A model generated the notes under the pieces. That model had not been told where the DNA came from. It worked only from the letters and a program-made list of their open reading frames with translations, and made no database searches. 64,000 nucleotides of DNA from the NCBI GenBank assembly GCA_021404565.1, contig JAAWWF010000001.1:124001-188000 (forward strand), given 5' to 3'. The stretch is from Roseivirga sp. GTDB taxonomy: Bacteria; Bacteroidota; Bacteroidia; Cytophagales; Cyclobacteriaceae. Shown here piece by piece: positions 55,899 to 64,000 of the stretch. The position numbers and the translations under genes were made by a program. Each line of letters starts with the position of its first letter. Position 1 is the first letter of the stretch.

Positions 55899-56870
55899 AT
55901 GCAAAAGACAAAGTTGATCGAATTTCACCCAAAGGGAATCTATTGCCCAAGGGCTGATGTATTCATCGACCCCTGGAAACCTCAGAAAAGGGCGATTATC
56001 ACCCATGCTCATGCCGACCATGCCAGGCCAGGGATGCAGTCTTATCTGGCACATAAAGACTCGGAAGAAGTACTGAAATTGAGACTAGGGAAAGGGATAA
56101 AACTCGAAACAGTTGCCTACGGACAAAACACTATGATCAATGGGGTCAACTTCAGCCTTCATCCGGCAGGACATATTTACGGTTCTGCACAAGTGAGGGT
56201 GGAGTACAAAGGTGAGATTTGGGTCGTTTCGGGAGACTATAAAACGGAAGATGATGGATTCTGTACGCCATTTGAACCCATTCAATGTAACCACTTTGTA
56301 ACGGAATCGACCTTCGCCATGCCCATTTACCAATGGCAATCGCAAAAAATGGTATTTGATGAGATCAATGATTGGTGGAGAAAAAATCAGGCTGAAGGAA
56401 AGAGTACTGTTTTGTTTGGCTATTCACTGGGCAAGGCTCAACGGATCATAGATAATCTCGATCTCAGTATTGGCGAGGTTTTCCTTCATAAATCGATTTG
56501 GAATACCAATGAGGCCCTGATTAGAAACGGAGCTCCGTTGCCCAGGCTGGAATGCGTGGAGAACAACATTGCCGAGAATCGTCTCAAAGGCTGCATGGTG
56601 ATAACACCTTCATTAACTCCTGATGCTACCTGGGTTAAAAACATTGAACCCTATGTCACAGGAGCCTGTTCGGGCTGGATGATGACCAGAGGCTCCAAAA
56701 GACGAAGGCCTGCTGACCGCGGTTTCGTACTCTCAGATCATGCGGACTGGAATGGTTTGAATGAGGCTGTCGCGGCTACAGGGGCTGAAAACATTTATGT
56801 TACTCATGGTTATACTACTGTCTATAGTCGCTGGCTCCGTGAACAGGGATTGAATGCCCGGGAAGTGTGA
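55899..56870 (+). CDS. Ligase-associated DNA exonuclease (metallo-beta-lactamase fold)
   Basis: 323 residues. The metal site is THAHADHARPG, with further motifs HPAGHIYGSAQVRVEYKGEIWVVSGDYK, GYSLGKAQR and SDHADWNGL. Proteins of this family usually stand beside an ATP-dependent DNA ligase and an Lhr-type helicase; here neither is in the neighbourhood, as the next gene is convergent. The C-terminus (EQGLNAREV) is shorter than the usual ~340 residues. Confidence 0.8.
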   Translation: MQKTKLIEFHPKGIYCPRADVFIDPWKPQKRAIITHAHADHARPGMQSYLAHKDSEEVLKLRLGKGIKLETVAYGQNTMINGVNFSLHPAGHIYGSAQVRVEYKGEIWVVSGDYKTEDDGFCTPFEPIQCNHFVTESTFAMPIYQWQSQKMVFDEINDWWRKNQAEGKSTVLFGYSLGKAQRIIDNLDLSIGEVFLHKSIWNTNEALIRNGAPLPRLECVENNIAENRLKGCMVITPSLTPDATWVKNIEPYVTGACSGWMMTRGSKRRRPADRGFVLSDHADWNGLNEAVAATGAENIYVTHGYTTVYSRWLREQGLNAREV

Positions 56871-56920
56871 ATAAGAACTTCCAGACAGCAACACAAATCA
56901 AAAAAAGCCAGCAGTCAAGA

Positions 56921-58036
56921 CTAACTAACCTGTTGTTTTCCCATAAGGAGTCTCACACCGGCCACCAGCACATAAAGACAATGCAGTCCGAGTAGGCCTA
57001 TCAAAACAAGAGGGAGTATGCTCAACTCCTGAGCGGCCAACAGGTAACAAACAGCCAAAGCAAGCGGAATAAATGACCAGGCGAATATGCCCCAGACCTT
57101 ACCTTCCATTAACCCACCATTGGCAATGGTACCAAAGAACAAGAGGGCAAATAGAATAGCTTTTTCCATCAAGGGCATGCTGGCCTCTCTGAAAATAAAA
57201 TGCACCAACAGCCCGAACAGGACAAAAGCCCCTAAGGCTATAAAAAAGGGATGAAGACGAATCGTCTGTGTTTTTGCCCCAAGCGATTTCAGCGGGATTT
57301 TCAAAAACTTAGCTACCGGAATATTGTTGGCCCAAAAGGGGTTTTCAGAGTTCATCTCATCGAGTGTACCCAGCTCCAGGTTGATATCATCCCGTTCCTG
57401 CTGAAAGGTACCAAAAAGCTTATCCCAGAAAACAAAGGTACCTCCGCAGTTCTTATCGAGGTATTCGGCATTCTTACCATGGTGTACCCGATGATGTGAT
57501 GGAGTGATCATAATATACTCGAGCCAGCCACTTTTTTTCACAATGCGATTGTGATTGTAAAACTGGATGGTATAGTGAATTGAAGATACTGTTACAAAAA
57601 TTTCCAGAGGCAAACCCAAAACGGCCAGGGGAACAAAGAAAGGAAAAGAAGACAGCGATGAGTACCATGAATTTCGAATGCCAAGGGAGAGACTAAAATG
57701 CTCACCCTGATGATGTACCGCATGGATACTCCAAAGCAAAGGCCATTTATGATGCAGCCTGTGCAGCCAATAGAAAAGAAAGTCCCAGGCCACAAAGCCA
57801 AAAACCCATTGTACAGCCGGAGGCCATACAGCTATCCAGTCAAGGCTGAAATACTGTAATACATAATGGAAGCCCAACACTTCCATACCCCTGAAAATCC
57901 AAAGCAATACATGACCGGAGTTGAGATTAAGGATTACTTCATTCCATGGAATTTTCTCCTTCATCACCAGTCGCACGATCAGTAGCTCCATGAGCACCAA
58001 TACCAGCAACAGCAAAGTTCCGTAGGCCACTCCCAT
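56921..58036 (-). CDS. Fatty-acid hydroxylase / sterol-desaturase family membrane protein
   Basis: 371 residues with several membrane segments. The His boxes of the di-iron site are visible: HRLHHKWPLLWSIHAVHHQGEHF (around 90-112) and HHRVHHG (near 182). Such enzymes hydroxylate or desaturate lipids at the membrane. It ends the minus-strand lipid operon and begins two bases after the FabH-like gene stops. Confidence 0.85.
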   Translation of the reverse strand: MGVAYGTLLLLVLVLMELLIVRLVMKEKIPWNEVILNLNSGHVLLWIFRGMEVLGFHYVLQYFSLDWIAVWPPAVQWVFGFVAWDFLFYWLHRLHHKWPLLWSIHAVHHQGEHFSLSLGIRNSWYSSLSSFPFFVPLAVLGLPLEIFVTVSSIHYTIQFYNHNRIVKKSGWLEYIMITPSHHRVHHGKNAEYLDKNCGGTFVFWDKLFGTFQQERDDINLELGTLDEMNSENPFWANNIPVAKFLKIPLKSLGAKTQTIRLHPFFIALGAFVLFGLLVHFIFREASMPLMEKAILFALLFFGTIANGGLMEGKVWGIFAWSFIPLALAVCYLLAAQELSILPLVLIGLLGLHCLYVLVAGVRLLMGKQQVS

Positions 58037-58037
58037 A

Positions 58038-59021
58038 TCAGTATCTCAATAACATAGCCCCAATGGAAAATCCGGCTGAAGTACCGATTAGCAAACAAGT
58101 ATCTCCCCTCTTTACCTTTCCCTCCTGAATGCTGCTTGCGAGGGCATAGGGAATGGAAGCAGCTATACAATTACCCATCTGGGAAAGTGTATTGATGATC
58201 TTTCCTTCTGGAAACAGCCCCAGTTTATGAAACAGGGCCAAACCTGCCTTACTGGCCTGATGAGGGATGACCCAATCAACCTCAGACGGATCGATAGCAG
58301 TAAAAAAGTCATCAAGGAATTCGGGGATTCTTTTGCTGGCAGCCTTCAACAACTGTTTACCCTGCATTTGAAAAGTATGTAAGGCGGGATCGTAGGCTAC
58401 CTCAGAGAATGGAAAATCATTGCCCCCACCTTTGATCGTGGTAAACCCAGCCCCTTCAGCGTAGGTCTTTAGTGAGTACTTCATCGCACCACATTCAAAA
58501 GAAGTATCATAAGAAACAATCACCGCAGCCGCAGCATCACCAAACAGCGTATAGGTTTCAATATCTTCAGAGTTAAGCCCTCTGGAAGCAATCTCAGCAC
58601 TAACCACTACCACGTGTCGACAGTCTTCAGATAGAAGGCTTACCGCATAGTCCAATGCCGGGAGAAAGCTCAGACAGGTCACATCAATATCAACACAGGG
58701 GTAGTCGTAACTCTCAGACCCCGCAAGCGCTGCCTTAATCCGACTGGCGTTATTAGGTAATGGAGAATCGTAAGTGGCCGAGGCGGAGATAAGCCCACCA
58801 ATATCTGACTGACTAAGCTCCGCCTGCTGCAAGGCTTGCTCGATGGCCCTGACCGCCATAAAACGGTTGGTCTCGTGTTTGGCAACGGGCCTTGATACCA
58901 CACCAGCATATTTTTCTATCCAACCCGAAGGAAGAGAGAGTTGCTCTTCTAGAGCAGCAGAGGGCACGCGATTCTCGGGAAGGTAAGCTCCTGCCCCACT
59001 AATTCTGAACGATCTACGCAT
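58038..59021 (-). CDS. FabH-like 3-oxoacyl synthase III (OleA-like position)
   Basis: 327 residues. The thiolase-fold triad is present: Cys116 in DVTCLSFL, His254 in PHQAS and Asn284 in MGNCIAAS. It condenses acyl units. It is placed after the adenylate-ligase gene and ahead of the hydroxylase gene. In ole clusters this fold makes a beta-keto acid from two acyl-CoAs; the same role here is inference. Confidence 0.85.
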   Translation of the reverse strand: MRRSFRISGAGAYLPENRVPSAALEEQLSLPSGWIEKYAGVVSRPVAKHETNRFMAVRAIEQALQQAELSQSDIGGLISASATYDSPLPNNASRIKAALAGSESYDYPCVDIDVTCLSFLPALDYAVSLLSEDCRHVVVVSAEIASRGLNSEDIETYTLFGDAAAAVIVSYDTSFECGAMKYSLKTYAEGAGFTTIKGGGNDFPFSEVAYDPALHTFQMQGKQLLKAASKRIPEFLDDFFTAIDPSEVDWVIPHQASKAGLALFHKLGLFPEGKIINTLSQMGNCIAASIPYALASSIQEGKVKRGDTCLLIGTSAGFSIGAMLLRY

Positions 59022-59064
59022 CTACTGTAGCATTAAGTAAAACCCTCCCTGTATAAGTTATCTT

Positions 59065-59085
59065 AATTCCCCTAACGGGGGATTT
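59065..59085. other. Hairpin between ligase and FabH-like genes
   Basis: ATTCCCC/GGGGATTT around a TAACG loop, in an 88-bp spacer inside the minus-strand operon. No U-tract on the transcribed strand, so processing or mRNA stability is more likely than termination. Confidence 0.35.
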
Positions 59086-59109
59086 AATTTTGATCAACAC
59101 CATATTCTA

Positions 59110-60405
59110 CTAGGTCTGACATAGATTCCGGACTCGTTTAAATTTGGCACCAGATTCCAAAACAAACGCCTTTTGCTCATTAATCGAAAGACCATCAACG
59201 TCAAACGATTCAAAAAGGGCGTGGAGTGAAGTACTGGCCAGCTCATAATCGTCCCGAACCCTCCCCTTCCCTGTTTCGATGTACAAGCTTAGTTCGTTAC
59301 TTCCGATCAGGGTAACCACATAATTTGTAATATCATCACTGGCAGTGATAACAGCCCTTCTGACAAAATCCGGATAGATAATCACCGGCTCACCTCTTCT
59401 ATTCCTTAGTACAAAAACATCATCTGATCGGCCTTCAATTTTCCGGATCACGGTAGATTTTAACCCACAGTTGCAAGTCTCTCCCTCCTGTATAATATCG
59501 TTAAGTTCATAACGTATTATAGGCTGAGAGCTACGCAGATAATCAGTAATCACAGGATGAAAACGCTTATTTTCCTCATCAAGGTACTTCTTTTCAATAT
59601 GTAGCCAATCTTCATTGAAATGCAGATTCCGGTGCTCGCAAGTATGGGCCAGAAAACCTTCGGTACACTGATAAACCTGTTCGGTTTTCGCCTTGAATAC
59701 CTGCTCCAAACGCTGAGCCACGTCCTCCTCTAATACCTCGGCTACAGAGATCACCTTTTCAAAGCCCGAATTTATTCCCATATCCCTGTAATACTCAGAC
59801 ACCGCTAATAGTACAGAAGGTTGCCCTACCAGAATATGAGGATTAAGTACCACCAGCTTCTCCAGATTTTGTTTCATATCGGCCTTAATATCGAAATAGC
59901 TAAAGGAAAGCAGACTCGAACCTACTGATTCGTACAGGTTGCTGTTGGAGCGTAAGAAGAAGGCCACTTTACGCTTCCTCAGTGAGAAACCTATTACCCT
60001 ATCTAAAACAGCAGCTACCCAGACAGCTCTTTCCTTCAGACTGGCCAGGAAAATACCTTTATTACCACTGGTACCTGAGGAAAGTCCCACCGTAACACCA
60101 TTGATCTCACTGGAAAAATCGCGGCTCTCCTCACTCTTCAAAGCTATTGCGAAAGCTTCTTCCCTGCTGATCCCCACACTGTTAATCGCATCAAAATGCT
60201 CCATGAAAGAAGCTTTATCCATCAAAGGAAAATCACTCAGGTCAGATTCTGCAAGGTCTTGATAGAAAGCAGAACGCTTTAAATGCTTTCGCCACTTTCT
60301 CTTTCTTCGCTCCCTTAAATACGCCAGTCCTATCTCGCTTCTGAGGTATTTCCTGTTCAGACGAAAGCGGATAAAATGATAGAGAATGAGAAGCTTAAAA
60401 CGCAT
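59110..60405 (-). CDS. Adenylate-forming enzyme, F390-synthetase/PaaK-like
   Basis: 431 residues. The AMP-binding loop is GLSSGTSGNKGIFLASLKE; further landmarks are YQCTEGFLAHTC, IIRYELNDII (a PaaK-type motif), and IEGRSDDVFVLRNRRGE. It activates a carboxylic acid as an acyl-adenylate. It resembles the 'F390 synthetase-related' proteins that I recall next to FabH-like synthases in several bacteria. The start is 3 bp after the MBL gene stops. Confidence 0.8.
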   Translation of the reverse strand: MRFKLLILYHFIRFRLNRKYLRSEIGLAYLRERRKRKWRKHLKRSAFYQDLAESDLSDFPLMDKASFMEHFDAINSVGISREEAFAIALKSEESRDFSSEINGVTVGLSSGTSGNKGIFLASLKERAVWVAAVLDRVIGFSLRKRKVAFFLRSNSNLYESVGSSLLSFSYFDIKADMKQNLEKLVVLNPHILVGQPSVLLAVSEYYRDMGINSGFEKVISVAEVLEEDVAQRLEQVFKAKTEQVYQCTEGFLAHTCEHRNLHFNEDWLHIEKKYLDEENKRFHPVITDYLRSSQPIIRYELNDIIQEGETCNCGLKSTVIRKIEGRSDDVFVLRNRRGEPVIIYPDFVRRAVITASDDITNYVVTLIGSNELSLYIETGKGRVRDDYELASTSLHALFESFDVDGLSINEQKAFVLESGAKFKRVRNLCQT

Positions 60406-60407
60406 GA

Positions 60408-61238
60408 TCAGAATCTTTTCCCTTTCAGCTTTTCAAAAGTCTCCCTGCAGTGGCAGGCTACCATTTCTACTTCCGGGTTTGCCTGATAGAATCTCCTTAA
60501 CCTTTTCAAACTGGCCTTATACTCGTTCCAGGAGTCAAAAAACAGTCGGACAATGCCATGCGGCAGAGCTTCTGTTTCATAATGTTCTTTGAGCCATGCA
60601 GCATCAGCTATAAGAAAGAAATTTCTGTCAGCAGTATTGATCAGCGCGCCCATTTGCCCCCTGGCATGTCCTTCAAGTAAACAAAGCTGAATTGCCTGAT
60701 CATTGAAGACATCTACCAGAATACCTAGTACTGGGTCTTGTTCTCCGCTTGTGAAATCAATCAATCTCACTCTCTGTTCAAAATCTGCCGGTAAATGCCC
60801 TGGCAGAAATGCCCGCTTCACTGCTGACCATCCCGTTTTGCCTTTCACAGACTCATAGGCCTTTCGGGAGCAAATGAAGGTTGCTTTTGGTAAGTCATTC
60901 AACCCTCCCAGGTGATCTGCATGAAAATGAGAGATGATGATATATTTAACCTGATCTGCTTCAATTCCCAACAAAGCCAACTGACTGACAACCTCTTCCT
61001 CTTTGTTCATCACCACAGCAGTGGTTTTGGCATACAAGCTGTATGGGAAGGATTTGGTTTCCTCAAAAAACCGCATTGAATAGCCAGTATCAAAAAGTAT
61101 GCAGCCTTTTTCAGGGTGGTGAATCAAGCCAAAAGTGGCATAAAACCGAATGGTCTTGCGTTCAGCATCCTTCAGAGCATGGTGCTGACTAGCCGTGCAA
61201 AATCCTGCCTGTCTTATTTCCAAAGAAACTTTAGTCAT
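60408..61238 (-). CDS. MBL-fold metallo-hydrolase
   Basis: 276 residues from ATG 61238. That start overlaps the stop of the upstream dehydrogenase gene (ATGACTAA), which is better than the longer frame beginning at 61304. The metal site is SHFHADHLGG; a C-terminal DAAWLKEHYE and other His/Asp follow. The lactone-hydrolase/lactonase-like group is a good fit by sequence layout. In this cluster it may replace the alpha/beta hydrolase (OleB) of ole clusters. Confidence 0.82.
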   Translation of the reverse strand: MTKVSLEIRQAGFCTASQHHALKDAERKTIRFYATFGLIHHPEKGCILFDTGYSMRFFEETKSFPYSLYAKTTAVVMNKEEEVVSQLALLGIEADQVKYIIISHFHADHLGGLNDLPKATFICSRKAYESVKGKTGWSAVKRAFLPGHLPADFEQRVRLIDFTSGEQDPVLGILVDVFNDQAIQLCLLEGHARGQMGALINTADRNFFLIADAAWLKEHYETEALPHGIVRLFFDSWNEYKASLKRLRRFYQANPEVEMVACHCRETFEKLKGKRF

Positions 61239-62217
61239 GCTGCTGAGTTTTATACCAATCCACAAACTCCCTGATTCCCTCTTCAGTGGTTTGAACAGAT
61301 TCATAATCCAGCAATTTTCGGGCCTGAGAAATATCCAGGGTCATGGAATAGGCCAACACCCCCACCGAGTACCTGGTCAAAGCTGGCTCTGCATAACCAG
61401 AAAGTATCGATTTCTTTTCCATCAACCAGGCGGCCATCATAGCCACGTTGATGGGGATGCGTTTTTTGATTCGCGCATAACCCAGGGCATCGAACATACC
61501 GTTGATCGTTGGCCAGAGTTTCACCGGGCTGCCATTCGAAATGTTATATGCTTTACCCAAAGCCTCATGGGGCGCTTTCATGGCACATTCTACGGCCAGC
61601 ACCACATTACCTACACAGGTCAGGTCTGCCAAATTCTGCCCATCTCCAATCACCCTGAGCTTCCCTTCCCGGTACGCACGAATCAGCCTGGGCATTATTA
61701 CTGTATCTCCTCTACCGATGAGGGCCCTGGGCCTCAGCGTGATGTAGTTGAGTCCGGAGGTTTTCAAAAGTACCTCGGCCTCCAGCTTGGTTTTTGCATA
61801 GTTGTTTACGGGGCTCGAAGGAAGCAAATCAGATTCCTTAACACCCAACACATGCTTGTGCCTGTAATAAATGGTGGGAGAAGAGATATAAATAAATCGT
61901 ATGACTCCTGCCTTCTTACTTTCGTTGATAAGATTCTTCTGGCTAAGTACGTTGCTCTGATAGTAAGTCTCATACTTCCCCCAGGGACTGGAGAGACTGG
62001 CACAATTAATCACCATTTCGGGCTTAGTCCCAAACAGAGATGCCACATATTGATCATCCTCAAGACTCCCCAGCTTGTAAACTACATTTGAATTGTCAAC
62101 GTAATGATTGTCAGCGATTTTCCTACCGGCAGCCACCACATTTATACCCTCACCTGCCAGCTTTTCAACTATGCGAAAGCCAAGAAAACCAGTAGCACCT
62201 GTGACCAGAATTTTCAT
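61231..62217 (-). CDS. NAD-dependent epimerase/dehydratase-family dehydrogenase (OleD-like)
   Basis: 328 residues. The NAD motif is GATGFLGFRIVEKL; the catalytic YxxxK is NYAKTK, followed by the family pattern LRPRALIGRGD. It resembles 3-beta-HSD/OleD-type reductases. It heads the minus-strand operon, with its stop overlapping the MBL gene's start. Confidence 0.85.
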   Translation of the reverse strand: MKILVTGATGFLGFRIVEKLAGEGINVVAAGRKIADNHYVDNSNVVYKLGSLEDDQYVASLFGTKPEMVINCASLSSPWGKYETYYQSNVLSQKNLINESKKAGVIRFIYISSPTIYYRHKHVLGVKESDLLPSSPVNNYAKTKLEAEVLLKTSGLNYITLRPRALIGRGDTVIMPRLIRAYREGKLRVIGDGQNLADLTCVGNVVLAVECAMKAPHEALGKAYNISNGSPVKLWPTINGMFDALGYARIKKRIPINVAMMAAWLMEKKSILSGYAEPALTRYSVGVLAYSMTLDISQARKLLDYESVQTTEEGIREFVDWYKTQQHD

Positions 62218-62299
62218 CCTTTCGAATATATAGTGATTTCCATGAAATCGAATGCTTTTTTTAGATTCAAGCTTCTTTCGTTTTTTAGGAGGCTTCTCT

Positions 62300-62307
62300 T
62301 ATCTTTG
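62300..62307 (+). promoter_or_regulatory. Bacteroidota -7 promoter element
   Basis: TATCTTTG matches the TAnnTTTG -7 consensus exactly and lies 30 bp ahead of the ATG of the pyrophosphatase gene. Transcription would begin near 62313. No perfect -33 TTG is seen at the usual distance. Confidence 0.6.
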
Positions 62308-62337
62308 CACGTCATTTTTAAAAACCGATTATAGAAT

Positions 62338-64000
62338 ATGTCTAATCTGATTTACGTAGTTCCAGTTCTTGGACTCATAGGTTTGCTGGTTATGCTTGTA
62401 AAAGCAAAGTGGGTAAACAAGCAAAATGCAGGAGACGAAAAGATGCAAAGTCTTGCTAATTACATTCGTGAGGGCGCTTTGGCCTTCCTGAGTGCAGAGT
62501 ATAGAGTACTTGCCATCTTCGTTGTAGTTGCAGGAATTTTATTAGGAGTTATCTCCACTTTAGTAGAAACCACACACTGGTTCATAGTAGTTGCCTTCGT
62601 AATAGGCGCCTTTTTCTCTGCTCTGGCAGGAAACATCGGTATGCGCATAGCCACTGCGGCCAATGTAAGAACTACGCAAGCTGCCCGTACCAGTCTCCCT
62701 GATGCATTGAAAGTATCTTTCACTGCGGGTTCAGTAATGGGATTAGGCGTTGCAGGTTTAGCTGTATTCGGACTGAGCATCCTTTTTATTCTATTATTCC
62801 AGTTCTTCATGGGTGGAGACTACACCAATGGTGGAGTTGATAACATGACTGTAGTGCTGGAAGCTCTGGCCGGTTTCTCTTTAGGAGCTGAGTCTATTGC
62901 CCTTTTCGCCCGTGTAGGCGGAGGTATTTACACCAAAGCTGCCGATGTAGGCGCTGACCTTGTAGGTAAAGTTGAGGCGGGTATTCCTGAGGATGACCCG
63001 AGAAACCCTGCTACCATTGCCGATAATGTAGGTGACAATGTAGGTGATGTTGCAGGAATGGGTGCCGATTTGTTTGGTTCTTATGTAGCTACAGTACTGG
63101 CCTCTATGGTATTGGGTAATTACGTAATTCGTGATATGGGTGGTTCTGTTACTGATTCATTCGGTAATATCGGACCTATCCTTCTTCCTCTTGTGATTGC
63201 CGGAGCAGGCATCTTATTCTCACTGGGTGGAATGATCCTGATTAAAATCAAAGACAACAACGCTAAGGAAGCAGAGGTCCAGTCAGCCCTCAATAAAGGT
63301 AACTGGGGATCTATCTTCTTAACAGCTATTGCCTGCTACTTCCTCATCGATATGCTTTTACCAGCTACCATGACCATGAGCCTGTTTGGCGAAGGTGATG
63401 TTGAGATCACTTCTATCCGCGTTTTCGGTGCGGTATTAGTTGGTCTGGTTGTAGGTGGAGCCATCTCGTATTTCACAGAATTCTACACTGCTATCGGCAA
63501 AAAGCCGGTTATGGATATCATTCAAAACTCTTCTACGGGTGCTGCTACCAACATCATTGCTGGTCTGGCAACAGGTATGAAGTCTACTTTCGCCCCTATT
63601 ATCCTGTTCGCAGGTGCTATCTGGGGTGCTTATGAGCTTGCCGGTTTCTATGGTGTAGGTATTGCTGCTTCAGCTATGATGGCTACTACGGCCATGCAGC
63701 TGGCGATTGATGCTTTCGGCCCTATTGCTGATAATGCTGGTGGTATTGCTGAAATGAGCGACTGCCCTGATGAGGTTCGGGAAAGAACTGATATTCTTGA
63801 TTCAGTGGGTAACACTACCGCTGCTATCGGTAAAGGCTTTGCAATTGCTTCTGCTGCCCTGACTGCCCTGGCACTCTTCGCAGCTTATGTGACCTTCACA
63901 GGCATTGATGGTATCAACATCTTTAAAGCAGACGTACTGGCTGCCTTGTTTATAGGTGGTATGGTACCAGTTATCTTTTCGGCCCTGGCTATGGAGTCAG
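62338..64000 (+). CDS. hppA: Membrane-bound pyrophosphatase, K+-dependent type (3' end outside window)
   Basis: 554 codons are present. The catalytic core DDPRNPATIADNVGDNVGD (about 219-237) is intact, and many TM helices are evident. At the K+-determining position the chain has GNTTAAIGKGF, with Ala in place of the Lys found in K+-independent enzymes, so it should be K+-dependent. It uses pyrophosphate to pump Na+ or H+; which one cannot be told from here. The stop is beyond the window. Confidence 0.93.
   Translation, partial: MSNLIYVVPVLGLIGLLVMLVKAKWVNKQNAGDEKMQSLANYIREGALAFLSAEYRVLAIFVVVAGILLGVISTLVETTHWFIVVAFVIGAFFSALAGNIGMRIATAANVRTTQAARTSLPDALKVSFTAGSVMGLGVAGLAVFGLSILFILLFQFFMGGDYTNGGVDNMTVVLEALAGFSLGAESIALFARVGGGIYTKAADVGADLVGKVEAGIPEDDPRNPATIADNVGDNVGDVAGMGADLFGSYVATVLASMVLGNYVIRDMGGSVTDSFGNIGPILLPLVIAGAGILFSLGGMILIKIKDNNAKEAEVQSALNKGNWGSIFLTAIACYFLIDMLLPATMTMSLFGEGDVEITSIRVFGAVLVGLVVGGAISYFTEFYTAIGKKPVMDIIQNSSTGAATNIIAGLATGMKSTFAPIILFAGAIWGAYELAGFYGVGIAASAMMATTAMQLAIDAFGPIADNAGGIAEMSDCPDEVRERTDILDSVGNTTAAIGKGFAIASAALTALALFAAYVTFTGIDGINIFKADVLAALFIGGMVPVIFSALAMES

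Overview
The window looks like chromosomal DNA from a Bacteroidota bacterium, most likely a marine or soil Cytophagales relative. The evidence is several giant exported proteins with type IX secretion (T9SS) C-terminal domains, a hybrid two-component system with a periplasmic propeller and an AraC-type output, a TATCTTTG -7 element of the Bacteroidota type, and K+-dependent-type membrane pyrophosphatase. No rRNA, tRNA or CRISPR array was seen. The genus is inference.

Region 1 (1-25.6 kb) is a surface-protein locus. Three very large exported proteins lie head to tail on the minus strand: a 3202-residue LamG/FN3-like T9SS protein, a roughly 1540-residue cadherin-repeat T9SS protein broken by a one-base frameshift at 8112-8115, and an NHL-propeller/Ig-like protein that runs off the left edge. 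A hybrid two-component regulator (21461-25591) is divergent from them and is the obvious candidate regulator. Region 2 (25.7-27.4 kb) holds two small exported proteins, one behind a textbook sigma-54 promoter, plus a palindromic repeat element.

Region 3 (27.57-46.6 kb) is the most interesting part: a compact contractile phage-tail locus with no recognisable capsid, portal, terminase, integrase or transposase. Reading down the minus strand it encodes sheath, tube, a tail-assembly chaperone with a clear A AAA AAG programmed -1 frameshift site, tape measure, a DUF6046/Mu-N-like protein, hub, spike, gp25-like wedge, LysM protein, a small fibre, a 1398-residue multi-LamG fibre, gpJ-like and gpI-like wedges and a terminal fibre, closed by a strong terminator. 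Upstream are a holin-like peptide, a Mu gp36-like protein and a small HTH protein on the plus strand, a Mu Gam-like protein, small unknowns, and a self-cleaving S24-type repressor with two matching operators beside its start codon. The simplest reading is a headless Mu-like element domesticated as an R-type tailocin under SOS-type control; a decayed prophage is the alternative. It lacks the AAA+ ATPase expected of an extracellular contractile injection system.

Region 4 (46.7-64 kb) is ordinary chromosome: an IorAB-type molybdenum hydroxylase, a cadherin/Kelch lipoprotein, a CrtI-like FAD oxidoreductase, a pterin set (PTPS-like protein, GTP cyclohydrolase I and an SDR without the usual tyrosine), a DUF1223 protein, an orphan ligase-associated exonuclease, a five-gene minus-strand lipid cluster (NAD-dependent dehydratase/dehydrogenase, MBL hydrolase, F390/PaaK-like adenylate ligase, FabH-like synthase, fatty-acid hydroxylase) reminiscent of ole clusters, and the 5' part of a membrane pyrophosphatase gene.
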